From assembly GCA_902589505.1 (NCBI GenBank), contig CACITE010000003.1, positions 1 through 64,000 of the forward strand: a DNA stretch of 64,000 nt. Direction: 5' to 3'. The stretch is from an uncultured Pelagibacteraceae bacterium (GTDB lineage Bacteria; Pseudomonadota; Alphaproteobacteria; Pelagibacterales; Pelagibacteraceae). The notes under the pieces are model-generated. The model was not told the origin of the DNA and made no database searches. It saw only the letters and a list, made by a program, of their open reading frames with translations. The position numbers and the translations under genes were made by a program. Shown here piece by piece: positions 30,935 to 40,271 of the stretch (position 1 is the first letter of the stretch; each line of letters opens with the position of its first letter).

Positions 30935-31348
30935 TTAAGCCTTTTTCGAGTATCTGGAGTGCAATTTTATCTCCTTTTTGGGACCCACAAACAGCAAGGT
31001 CCATGCGCATTTTCCTTCAGGTAATTTAAGACTATGACGACTATTGTGCTTTCTGAATCCTATATACCCAGGTTTTCTCCAAAAAGTACCCTTTTCTGTT
31101 GTTTCCCAATAGCCTCCTTTTAGCATTATAGTAATATATGACCAATAATGGTCGTGTAAGTCCCCTAAATCGCTCTTTAAAAGCTTATGAACAAAGATAT
31201 TGAAAGGGAACCACTTAGGTCTATGTCTAAAAAGGGGATAATAACGTATCACAAAAGGCTCTGCTTCATGATAATCAGGCCAGCTTGGCCCTCTATCTAA
31301 TATAATTTTCTTTCTATTACCAAACATACTTAAATTACTATAATTCAT
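30935..31348 (-). CDS. Small cupin-like protein
   Basis: GDLHDHYWSYITIMLKGGYWETTEKG ... RKHNSRHSLKLPEGKCAWTLLFVGPKK; cupin-type His pattern. Confidence 0.65.
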   Translation of the reverse strand: MNYSNLSMFGNRKKIILDRGPSWPDYHEAEPFVIRYYPLFRHRPKWFPFNIFVHKLLKSDLGDLHDHYWSYITIMLKGGYWETTEKGTFWRKPGYIGFRKHNSRHSLKLPEGKCAWTLLFVGPKKEIKLHSRYSKKA

Positions 31349-31381
31349 TACTTGACATCTTCAAATTACTCTATTATAAAG

Positions 31382-31406
31382 TTCCGATAATTAATGGTTA
31401 TCGGAA
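31382..31406. repeat. Perfect 9-bp inverted repeat, 7-bp spacer: TTCCGATAA-TTAATGG-TTATCGGAA
   Basis: Read directly; ends 4 nt before the recombinase ATG at 31411. Confidence 0.95.
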
Positions 31407-31410
31407 ATAT

Positions 31411-32325
31411 ATGAGTAATTTAGTAACAGATGTTAAAAGCTTAGAATTAGAAACTTTAAAGAATTTAAAGAATTCAAAGGCTTTAAATACTCTAAGAGCT
31501 TATAAAGCTGATTATAAAGACTTTGCAGTTTTTTGCATCAAACATGGTTTTAAATCCATGCCATCAGATCCAAAAGTTATAAGTCTGTACCTAACCCACT
31601 TATCGCAAAACTCAAAATTCAGCACTTTAAAACGAAGATTAGCATCAATAAGTGTGATTCATAAGCTTTCAGGTCATTATATAGATACAAAACATCCAAT
31701 GATTGCAGAGAACTTAATGGGAATAAAACGAATAAAAGGCAGCTTTCAAAAAGCAAAAAAGCCAATATTAATCAATGAGTTAAAATTAATTGTTAATGTT
31801 ATTGATAAAGATAAAAATGAAAAAAAAAGAGTTAAAAATAAAGCATTAATCTTAGTTGGTTTTGCGGGAGGTTTTCGAAGATCTGAACTTGTGGCAATTT
31901 CGTTAGAAGACATAGATTTCGTAACTGAGGGCGTAAAAATTTTTATAAAAAGATCTAAGACAGATCAATCAGGAGAAGGAATGACCAAGGGGATCCCCTA
32001 CTTTTCTAACCCAGAGTATTGTCCTGTAACATCATTAAAAAATTGGATTCAAAAATCAGATATCAAGACTGGAAAAATTTTTGATATATCTGATAAAAGT
32101 GTAGCACTAACAATAAAAAAATATACAGCCTTAGCAGGATTAGATTCAAATAAGTATTCAGGACATAGTTTAAGATCAGGCTTTGCTACTTCTGCAGCTG
32201 AATTAGGAGCTGAGGAAAGAAGTATAATGGCTATGACGGGACACAAAACTTCTCAGATGGTTAGAAGATATATTCAAGAAGCTAACTTATTTAAAAACAA
32301 CGCATTAAATAAAATTAAACTTTAA
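31411..32325 (+). CDS. Tyrosine recombinase / site-specific integrase
   Basis: GFAGGFRRSELVAISLEDIDF, GHSLRSGFATSAAELG, MTGHKTSQMVRRYIQEA: R, H-x-x-R, H, Y catalytic residues present. Confidence 0.95.
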   Translation: MSNLVTDVKSLELETLKNLKNSKALNTLRAYKADYKDFAVFCIKHGFKSMPSDPKVISLYLTHLSQNSKFSTLKRRLASISVIHKLSGHYIDTKHPMIAENLMGIKRIKGSFQKAKKPILINELKLIVNVIDKDKNEKKRVKNKALILVGFAGGFRRSELVAISLEDIDFVTEGVKIFIKRSKTDQSGEGMTKGIPYFSNPEYCPVTSLKNWIQKSDIKTGKIFDISDKSVALTIKKYTALAGLDSNKYSGHSLRSGFATSAAELGAEERSIMAMTGHKTSQMVRRYIQEANLFKNNALNKIKL

Positions 32326-33343
32326 AAGAAAATTTCATTTTTTTTAAAGTTTTAGGAAAATTTTTTTTAGGGATGATAAAATCATAGTTTTTATAATTAG
32401 GTTTAAATTCATAAAAAAAGTTTCTTGCATTTCTATAGGAGGACCAATTTTTTATGTTAAAATGAAATAGATCTAAGACAGGTTTTTTAAACAAAGATGC
32501 TAAATTTGTCATCATACCATGAAATGCTACTACTTTTTTTGAATGAGCTATTACATTAAATAGATCAAATCCTTCAATATTATCTAAAAAAGTTATATTT
32601 TTATTTTTATTTAAAAATTTATCTGTATGAAAATCGTATGAATTATAAATATCTTTAAAGATAGTGTTGTTCTCATCTTTAAAATGATCTTTTGTAAAAA
32701 CAACATTTTGATAATGATAACTAAGTTCATTTAATAATATTTTCAATTCATCTAATTTCCAATTTAATGTTTTAAATCTTTCATTTTTAAAATGAAAATA
32801 AACGTAATTAGAAGGAAGGTATTTTAATATCTTAGCGGATTTATCTAAAATCTTAGTATAGTCAATATTAAGAGCTGATATATTATCACTTAGAGTCAAT
32901 TTTTCTTGAATTGATTTTGTAGATTCTCGTTTAAAATTTTTTTCTCTATGATTTATCACAAATTTAAATAGGAATTTTCTTAGAAAAGAATTAGGTCTTT
33001 TATAATTATTAATATTATCTACACATAGTGCATAAAATCTTATTTTTCTAAAGAACAAAGGAAGAAAAAAGTAAAAATTTTTTGGTGATAGTATATATAC
33101 ATTATCAATTTTATTTTTAAATAGATAAATTAGCAAATTCAATTTTTCGACTAATCTTAAATTGTAATTTATGATTTTTATTTCTACATTAGGATTTTTA
33201 ATTAAAAAACTAAACTTATCACTACGTTCAGACAAAAATATAGTTACTTTGGTATTTTTTTTTGAATAAATAACATTACCTATTGCAGGTAAGCTATGGA
33301 CCAAATCTCCTACTGCATCATTTTTTAATATTACTGAATGCAT
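32315..33343 (-). CDS. Glycosyltransferase family 9 (heptosyltransferase-like)
   Basis: MHSVILKNDAVGDLVHSLPAIGNV, FTKDHF, AFHGMMTNLASLFKKPVLDLF. Confidence 0.8.
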   Translation of the reverse strand: MHSVILKNDAVGDLVHSLPAIGNVIYSKKNTKVTIFLSERSDKFSFLIKNPNVEIKIINYNLRLVEKLNLLIYLFKNKIDNVYILSPKNFYFFLPLFFRKIRFYALCVDNINNYKRPNSFLRKFLFKFVINHREKNFKRESTKSIQEKLTLSDNISALNIDYTKILDKSAKILKYLPSNYVYFHFKNERFKTLNWKLDELKILLNELSYHYQNVVFTKDHFKDENNTIFKDIYNSYDFHTDKFLNKNKNITFLDNIEGFDLFNVIAHSKKVVAFHGMMTNLASLFKKPVLDLFHFNIKNWSSYRNARNFFYEFKPNYKNYDFIIPKKNFPKTLKKMKFSFKV

Positions 33344-33345
33344 TT

Positions 33346-34458
33346 TTAAAATGCTTTAAAATATTCTTTAATAGAATTTACAATCTTTTTTTTATCATTG
33401 CTTGATAAATTCGGATGAATGGGCAGACTTAAGCATTCTTTTGACCATCTTTCAGAAACCTCTAACTTCACTTTCTTTATGTTTTTACTAATAAATTTCA
33501 ATTTATTAAGACTATATGGATAGTGAATTTGACATGATATTTTTTTTTTAGATAAGTATTTTATAAGCTTATCTCTATTCTGCACTCTTATTACGTAAAG
33601 ATGTCTAGAAGAACCCGCATTAGTTTTGGTAAGTTTAATTCCTTTTATATTACTTAAATGCTTATCATAGTAATTAGCTATATTTCTTCTTCTTGAATTG
33701 TAGTCAAAAATTGAATTTAATTTAGAATTTAATACCACGGCCTGCAAAGTATCTAATCTACTGTTTAAACCTTTCAAAAAGTGTTTATTTTTTTTTACTG
33801 AACCTAAGTTTCTTAACGCTAATAATTTTTTATATGAATGTTCATTATTAACTGTAATAAGACCCCCATCACCAAAGGCTCCCAGGTTTTTTGCTGGATA
33901 AAAACTGTAACAAGAAATATCAACATGCTTATTTGGTCTGATTTTTTTTTCATTTCCTTGAAAAGCGAAATGTGATTGAGCGCTATCTTCTACTATTGAT
34001 ATTTTTTTTCCTATTATCTTTCTAAGTTTTTTTGCATCCACTCTTTGACCATAAAGATTAACCGGAATAACAACTTTGGTTCTTTTTGTAATTTTCTTCT
34101 TAATTTTATCTATATCAATCAAACCTGTTTCGTTATCTACGTCTGTAAGTACCAGTTTGTTATTGTTAAGAAGAACAGAGAGTCCAGTTGAGATGTATGT
34201 AAGGCCGGGAACGATTATCTCATCATTTTTACCTAGATCAAGTGACATTAAAGCTAATGTTAAGGCATCAGTACCAGACGCACAACCTATACCAAATTTT
34301 GTTTTTGAAAGATTAGAGAATCTTTTTTCAAATTTTTTAACTTCATCTCCCAGTATAAAATTTTTTTTCTTAATAATTTTAAGAATTTCAAAATATATTT
34401 TTCTTCGAATTTTTTGGCTTACTGGATTAACTTCAGTAAAATTTATTTTTTTTTTCAT
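33346..34458 (-). CDS. DegT/DnrJ/EryC1/StrS-family sugar aminotransferase
   Basis: GCASGTDALTLALMSLDLGKNDEIIVPGLTY, VEDSAQSHFAF, CYSFYPAKNLGAFGDGGLI. Confidence 0.96.
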   Translation of the reverse strand: MKKKINFTEVNPVSQKIRRKIYFEILKIIKKKNFILGDEVKKFEKRFSNLSKTKFGIGCASGTDALTLALMSLDLGKNDEIIVPGLTYISTGLSVLLNNNKLVLTDVDNETGLIDIDKIKKKITKRTKVVIPVNLYGQRVDAKKLRKIIGKKISIVEDSAQSHFAFQGNEKKIRPNKHVDISCYSFYPAKNLGAFGDGGLITVNNEHSYKKLLALRNLGSVKKNKHFLKGLNSRLDTLQAVVLNSKLNSIFDYNSRRRNIANYYDKHLSNIKGIKLTKTNAGSSRHLYVIRVQNRDKLIKYLSKKKISCQIHYPYSLNKLKFISKNIKKVKLEVSERWSKECLSLPIHPNLSSNDKKKIVNSIKEYFKAF

Positions 34459-35396
34459 TAATTTCTATCTATTTTTTCAAGTGTAGTCGTAATTTTCTTA
34501 TTAAAATTATTTTCGAAAAGAAGATTCTTATTTTTTTTTATTGAATTATATATATACGTAGTCATTTTTGACAAAGGTTCAGTAAGATCTATTTCTGGAA
34601 CTTCTAAAGAATAATCAAAAGTATTATTTCTATATTTTTTTTTATAAATTTTTATTTTGTATAGAGATTCATTCTCATCACAATATAGTATTGCTTTCTG
34701 GAATTTTATTTTTATCAGTCTAATTTTAGTAGGAGAAATCCATGAATTTTTTATAATAACATTTAAATTTTGACTATACTTTAGATTTATATAAGCATTA
34801 TCACATATACCCTTTCTTATATTTTCTTTTTTTATCGTGTGAACTGAAGTCGGTTGCTTCTTCAATAAATATGTAAGTATAGATATATCGTGAGTGGTCA
34901 AATCCCAAATCACATTTGTATCATTTCTTATAGGCGCTTGTTCACGAAAAGATTCTATCTCTAAAATTTTGCCGTATTTGTTTTTGCTTATTATTTTTTT
35001 TATAAAATTGATAGTTCCAGAAAATAAAAAGGGATAATCAACAAAAATCATTTTTTTTTTAGATTTTGCTATTTGGTTCAATTTATTAACCTGTTTAATA
35101 GATAGAGACAGAGGTTTTTCTACAAGGATATTTTTAGAATTTTCTAAAGCAAATTTAGCAATATCGTAATGTGTTGATGTAGGTGTAGAAATAACAATTA
35201 AGTCTACCAAATCATCTTTAATTGAATTTTTATAATTAGAGGAACATTCAGCTGAAGGAAAATTTTTTTTTGCATTAATTAAATTTGATTTTTTTTTATC
35301 TACTATTGATGAGATTTCAAAATAAGACGAGTTTTGAAAATTTCTTGCTAACTTTTTTCCCCAATAACCGTAACCGATGATAATAATATTATACAT
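34458..35396 (-). CDS. Gfo/Idh/MocA-family oxidoreductase
   Basis: IIIGYGYWGKKLARNF, VISTPTSTHYDIAKFALENSKNILVEKPLSL. Confidence 0.94.
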   Translation of the reverse strand: MYNIIIIGYGYWGKKLARNFQNSSYFEISSIVDKKKSNLINAKKNFPSAECSSNYKNSIKDDLVDLIVISTPTSTHYDIAKFALENSKNILVEKPLSLSIKQVNKLNQIAKSKKKMIFVDYPFLFSGTINFIKKIISKNKYGKILEIESFREQAPIRNDTNVIWDLTTHDISILTYLLKKQPTSVHTIKKENIRKGICDNAYINLKYSQNLNVIIKNSWISPTKIRLIKIKFQKAILYCDENESLYKIKIYKKKYRNNTFDYSLEVPEIDLTEPLSKMTTYIYNSIKKNKNLLFENNFNKKITTTLEKIDRN

Positions 35397-35399
35397 AAT

Positions 35400-36170
35400 T
35401 TACTTGTTTTTAAACTTATTGGAGAAAGATTCAATTAAATAAATTTTATTATTTTTATAAATCGACTTTTTTACTTTAATTCCATTTACAATGGGCATTT
35501 GATAGGGTGGAAAAATTAGAGCTCTAATTTTATTGTGAAGTTTTAGGGAGGTTTTTTTCATATTAAATTTTGCAATCTTTTTATAATTAACACTACTTCT
35601 TCTATAATATTTTCCTTTTGATAAGTTCTGTTTTTTTTCAATATAATTAGAGTTCAATATATTTTTAAAATTTTTTTTAAATAATTGAACAGAGCAGTTC
35701 ATTAACTTTAAGTAATTGTCATATGCAGTATCATTCAATCTTACCTTAAATTTTTTCTTGTCAATAATTCCACCTGCGTCAATACCTTTGTTTATTTTGT
35801 GAATCGTAACACCAGAATATTTTTCACCATAGTAAATCTGTAGGAAATTAGTATGGCATCCTCTATATTTTGGTAATAGGCTGAAATGAAAATTAAAAAG
35901 TTCTTTTGATTTAAATTTATCTACATCAATAATTTTTTCATATTCTATTGAAAAAAAAATAAGTTTTTTTATTTTATATAATTTGCTCATAGTAACTATA
36001 TTTAAATTATTATTAAGAGCGTATTTTTTTAAAGAAGGCTGCCAACTATCACGACCGTTATCAGCAGAATTGGGAAGTATGTATATTCTTTTTTTTGAAA
36101 TTTTTTTTTTAATTAGTATTTTTATTGCATTTATTGAACAAATATTTTTACCTGCAATGCAAATGAACAT
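35400..36170 (-). CDS. Formyltransferase-fold protein (candidate sugar N-formyltransferase)
   Basis: FNFHFSLLPKYRGCHTNFLQIYYGEKYSGVTIHKINKGIDAGGII (N/H/SLLP and D motifs of the formyltransferase family). Confidence 0.85.
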   Translation of the reverse strand: MFICIAGKNICSINAIKILIKKKISKKRIYILPNSADNGRDSWQPSLKKYALNNNLNIVTMSKLYKIKKLIFFSIEYEKIIDVDKFKSKELFNFHFSLLPKYRGCHTNFLQIYYGEKYSGVTIHKINKGIDAGGIIDKKKFKVRLNDTAYDNYLKLMNCSVQLFKKNFKNILNSNYIEKKQNLSKGKYYRRSSVNYKKIAKFNMKKTSLKLHNKIRALIFPPYQMPIVNGIKVKKSIYKNNKIYLIESFSNKFKNK

Positions 36171-36179
36171 TATTGAAAA

Positions 36180-38285
36180 CTAATCCCAAATGTACTTATA
36201 TTTATTTTTTATACCAAATGTTTTAAATAATATGTAATCAGCAACTATTGTGTTATCAAATATTGAGAAATATTTTCTTTTGCCATTTTTAGAAATTTTA
36301 TTTATTTTATTAATGTTACCATTTAATTTTTCTAGTTGGTTTATTAAATCATCGACATTCGAGTAAAAACCCATTTCATCATGACTAAAGAAGTCTTGGT
36401 ACTGAGTTCTTTTATCAATGAAAGTCATGATTCCATTAGCTATTAAAGATGCAATTCTATTACTAGACGCATATTTAGATGGAATCCCTCTACTTAGGTT
36501 TAATGCCGTTTTACATTTAGATAATTCTTTAAAATATTGATAATTCCATTTTGGTTGCTCACTAGCGTAACCTAATATATTAAAAGTTAACTTTTTATTT
36601 TTTTCCATTAATTTATTCAAAAAAACTTCTCTCTCATCAATATTACGTGTTTTTAATTTTCCGAAATTAACACCATGACTTAAAGCAAAAAAAAGATCCT
36701 TGTATCTATTTTTAGAATTATAAATTTCAAGGTTTTCTATGTTTTTATCTGCTGGTATAGGCATATAATGCATCTTATTTTTTTTAATTTTAGTATCTAT
36801 TAGAGATGGATATGTAGTAACAAAATATTTATCTATTAAATCTCTATTTTTTTCAATTAAGTCAAGATTATTTAAATAGTTTGGCCCCCCTTTTATTAAA
36901 TGGTCTTCATACCATAATGCTATTTTTGTTTTATTATTCGATTTAATTTTTTCAATAGTTTCTGATGTAAGTATATTATTATGACCAAGAACGATTAGAT
37001 CAGGTCTATAATTTTGCGTAATATTAAAAAGCTTGTCATTTAAAAACTTGTTGTTTTTAAGCATTAGCTTATTATTAAAATCTCTGTAGCTAAAATTTAC
37101 TACATCGTGATCGTTTCTTATGAAGCCTTTTGTAAGTTTGTTAGCTATTGAAATATTAAACAAACGATGATCATTCTTTTCATCAAATGTTGAAATATGT
37201 AATATTTTAAAGTTTTTATTTCTAATATAATTAATTTTTTTTGTAAGAAAATTCTCTTTTAAGTTATCAATTTTATAAGTTAAAAAATCAATTTTATGTA
37301 GCACATTGTTGAAGTTTGATTTTTGTATTTTTTTTAAAAGATTATTGTTTCTAATAATTTTAGAAATTAAATTTTCAAGCGATTTTGAGCTTAGTGTTTC
37401 TAAAACAAGATTATTTTTAAACGTTTCCCCCAATCCACCCCTATTTGTTGTGATAGTTGCACAACCATATGCAGCGGACTCCATGGCTGTTCTCCCAAAA
37501 GGTTCTTGCCATCTTGAACAAGCAACAGATATTGAGCTTCTTTTATAAAAATCAAGTATTTTTTTATGTGGCAACCAATCAATTACTTTAAAATTTTTAT
37601 GTCTGAAGTTATAATTTTCTCTTCTTTCGTTACCTATCGCAAAAGCTTTCCAATCATTAAATTTATTTAATATATTTAAGACTGCTTTACCAAAGACATC
37701 ATATCCTTTTGAGCTGTTGAGCTTGCCAGTAAAAATAATAATCTTTTCTTTTTTAGGAAATTTTTTTAGCGTCACAACAGCAGGATAAAGTATTTCACAG
37801 TTATTCTTATAATTAAATGGCAAACCTTCGAAAAACTTCTTCATCACCCACTCACTAACGAAGAAAATCTGATCACAATTATTAGCAATAAAAAGCCTTT
37901 CACTTACAGTTTTAGAGTATCGAAGATCTTGGGGGTTATTATGATAAACAAATATAAATTTACTTTTTATTCCACTTTTTAATAAAAAAATTAAAGACTC
38001 AGGCCTGTTGTGTATCTCTATAACCTCAAAGTTGTTTTTATAATAGTTTTCAAGAAATTTTTTAGTATAAATATAATTTTTTCTAAATTTAACTTTTGAT
38101 AGATTTATATTTACAAAATTATTTGTTAGTGGTTTTTTTTTCTCTGGTAGATTTCCAAAAACTGTAGTTAATTCATTTAATGAACTTTTTTTAAGATAAT
38201 CTTTTACCCAGATGGATGCGGCAGCAGCATCATTCAATGTATATTTTTCTTTATATGGTAATAAAATTGCTATCTTTTTTTTCAT
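36180..38285 (-). CDS. Two-domain glycosyltransferase: GT4-like N-terminal half plus CgeB-like C-terminal half
   Basis: N half: FTGKLNSSKGYDVFGKA, RWQEPFGRTAMESAAYGCATITTNRGGLGE; C half: YRPDLIVLGHNN, KCKTALNLSRGIPSKYASSNRIASLIANGIMTFI. Confidence 0.85.
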   Translation of the reverse strand: MKKKIAILLPYKEKYTLNDAAAASIWVKDYLKKSSLNELTTVFGNLPEKKKPLTNNFVNINLSKVKFRKNYIYTKKFLENYYKNNFEVIEIHNRPESLIFLLKSGIKSKFIFVYHNNPQDLRYSKTVSERLFIANNCDQIFFVSEWVMKKFFEGLPFNYKNNCEILYPAVVTLKKFPKKEKIIIFTGKLNSSKGYDVFGKAVLNILNKFNDWKAFAIGNERRENYNFRHKNFKVIDWLPHKKILDFYKRSSISVACSRWQEPFGRTAMESAAYGCATITTNRGGLGETFKNNLVLETLSSKSLENLISKIIRNNNLLKKIQKSNFNNVLHKIDFLTYKIDNLKENFLTKKINYIRNKNFKILHISTFDEKNDHRLFNISIANKLTKGFIRNDHDVVNFSYRDFNNKLMLKNNKFLNDKLFNITQNYRPDLIVLGHNNILTSETIEKIKSNNKTKIALWYEDHLIKGGPNYLNNLDLIEKNRDLIDKYFVTTYPSLIDTKIKKNKMHYMPIPADKNIENLEIYNSKNRYKDLFFALSHGVNFGKLKTRNIDEREVFLNKLMEKNKKLTFNILGYASEQPKWNYQYFKELSKCKTALNLSRGIPSKYASSNRIASLIANGIMTFIDKRTQYQDFFSHDEMGFYSNVDDLINQLEKLNGNINKINKISKNGKRKYFSIFDNTIVADYILFKTFGIKNKYKYIWD

Positions 38286-38533
38286 TTATAGCGTTCTTTA
38301 ATTAAATTTCTAAATTTTCTATTTTTCTTTATATAATATTCTCTAGATTTTGCTTCACTTTTTGTATCATATTTCTCTGTATATATGATTTTCCAAGTTC
38401 TTCCTCGGGTAAATTTAGCACCCTTTCCTGTATTGTGTAAATTTATTCTTCTTTTTAGGTTATTTGTGTAACCAACGTATGTAATCAGTTTTGACTCTTT
38501 TTTAGTACAGATTACATAAACAAAATAACACAT
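38282..38533 (-). CDS. GIY-YIG nuclease superfamily protein
   Basis: YFVYVICTKKESKLITYVGYTNNLKRRINLHNTGKGAKFTRGRTWKIIYTEKYDTKSEAKSREYYIKK. Confidence 0.93.
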   Translation of the reverse strand: MCYFVYVICTKKESKLITYVGYTNNLKRRINLHNTGKGAKFTRGRTWKIIYTEKYDTKSEAKSREYYIKKNRKFRNLIKERYK

Positions 38534-38544
38534 TTATAGCATTT

Positions 38545-38619
38545 TGGCGGTCCCACGGGGAATCGAACCCCGATTAGGTGATTGAAAACCACCTGTCCTA
38601 ACCGTTAGACGATGGGACC
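38545..38619 (-). tRNA. tRNA-Glu (anticodon TTC), CCA encoded
   Basis: Reverse complement GGTCCCATCGTCTAACGGTTAGGACAGGTGGTTTTCAATCACCTAATCGGGGTTCGATTCCCCGTGGGACCGCCA. Confidence 0.96.
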
Positions 38620-38726
38620 TAATAAAATATTCTATTATTTATTTTATAATTTAAATTGTTTAAATAATCAACAATACCGCTAATATCCACAGAGAACAAA
38701 TCACTGAATATAAGCTAGATAGTAAA

Positions 38727-40271
38727 ATGGAAAATGAATTTATAAAAAAAGAAATTAGCAAGATAGTAATTTTATATCAAAATTCTAAATTTCTAGAAGC
38801 TGAAACATTGGCAAAAAAGCTTTTAGAAAAAAAACCAAATATGTCATATCTTTACAATCTTTTAGGTTTGATATGCGCAGGACAAAAAAAAGACGACGAA
38901 TCAATAAATTATTATAAAAAAGGAATCAGCATCCAGCCTAACAACGAAACTATATATAATAATCTGGCCACAGCTTACAAAGCAAAAAAGAATTTTGTCA
39001 TGGCGGAAAAATATTACAAGGAATGTATAAAGCTAGATAGCAAAAATATTGAAGCTCATAATAATTTAGGCAATTTATATAAAGATTTAAATAAAATTGA
39101 TGAATCTATAAAATTTTTTAAAAAATCATTAACCATTAAACCAAATTATTATATAGCATATTATAATTTAGGTGTTCTTTATAAAAGCATCGGTAATTTA
39201 AAAGATTCTAAAAAATGTTTAAAAAAAGCAATTGATTTAAATCATAAATTTTATTTTGCACATCGCGCTTTTAGTCAAATTAATAAATACAAAAAAAAAG
39301 ATAATCATATAAATGTTATGACCAAACTTTATGAAGATAAAAATATTAACAATATTGGAAAAATTGAATTGGCCTTTGCATTAGGAAAAGCATTTGAAGA
39401 TATTAAAAATTTTGACTTGTCATTCAAATACTACAAGGATGGTAATGATTTGAAGAGAAATTATATAGATTTTTCTATTGTAAAAGAAAAACAGGAATTC
39501 AATATTATTAAAAAAATATTTAATAAAGATTTTTTTAATTCATATAATGATGTGGGAGCAAGTAGCAAAACGCCCATTTTTATTCTTGGTATGCCAAGAT
39601 CGGGTACTACTTTGGTCGAACAAATTGTGTCAAGTCATCCTAAAGTTTTTGCAGGCGACGAGTTAAATTACTTGAATGATTTAATTAAAAAATATTTTTA
39701 TTCAAGTGGTGTAATAGAATTTGATAAAACAACAACCTATATTAAAGATTCATTTGAAAAAATTAGAAATGAATATTTAAATAAAATTAAATTATTATCA
39801 GGTAACAAATATTATGTTACTGATAAAATGCCAATAAATTTTAAATGGATAGGAATTATCAAATTAATATTTCCAAAATCAAAAATAATCCATTGTACCA
39901 GAAATCCCAAAGATACTTGTTTTTCAATATATAAAAATTTATTTACTAACAAAGATTTGAATTATGCATACAATATTAACGAATTAATAAATTATTATAA
40001 ACTTTATAATGATATTATGATTTTTTGGAATAAAAGCTTGTATAATTTTATATATGAAAATTTAATTAATTATTCTAAAAAAGAAATTAGAAAATTAATT
40101 CAATATTGCGATTTAAATTGGAATGATAAATGTTTAAAATTTTATAATAACAAAAGATTAATTAGAACTGCTAGCGACACACAAGTAAGAAATAAAATAT
40201 ATAAGACTTCCATGAATTCTTGGAAAAAATACAATATACATTTCGAAGAAGAATTCAAAAATTTTGATTAA
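38727..40271 (+). CDS. TPR-repeat / sulfotransferase fusion protein
   Basis: TPR units (IYNNLATAYKAKKNFVMAEKYYKECIKLD, AHNNLGNLYKDLNKIDESIKFFKKSL); IFILGMPRSGTTLVEQIVSSHP and CTRNPKDTCFSIYKNLF. Confidence 0.94.
   Translation: MENEFIKKEISKIVILYQNSKFLEAETLAKKLLEKKPNMSYLYNLLGLICAGQKKDDESINYYKKGISIQPNNETIYNNLATAYKAKKNFVMAEKYYKECIKLDSKNIEAHNNLGNLYKDLNKIDESIKFFKKSLTIKPNYYIAYYNLGVLYKSIGNLKDSKKCLKKAIDLNHKFYFAHRAFSQINKYKKKDNHINVMTKLYEDKNINNIGKIELAFALGKAFEDIKNFDLSFKYYKDGNDLKRNYIDFSIVKEKQEFNIIKKIFNKDFFNSYNDVGASSKTPIFILGMPRSGTTLVEQIVSSHPKVFAGDELNYLNDLIKKYFYSSGVIEFDKTTTYIKDSFEKIRNEYLNKIKLLSGNKYYVTDKMPINFKWIGIIKLIFPKSKIIHCTRNPKDTCFSIYKNLFTNKDLNYAYNINELINYYKLYNDIMIFWNKSLYNFIYENLINYSKKEIRKLIQYCDLNWNDKCLKFYNNKRLIRTASDTQVRNKIYKTSMNSWKKYNIHFEEEFKNFD

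Noticed and set aside
34076-34486. 136-aa ORF (+) antisense to the DegT aminotransferase
   Set aside because: Shadow ORF with low-complexity hydrophobic content; the opposite strand has clear family motifs.
30550-38619. Possible att direct repeat: tRNA-Glu 3' end duplicated near the integrase
   Set aside because: No copy of TGGCGGTCCCACGGGGAATCG seen in 30550-31410, so classical tRNA-targeted integration is not supported by sequence.
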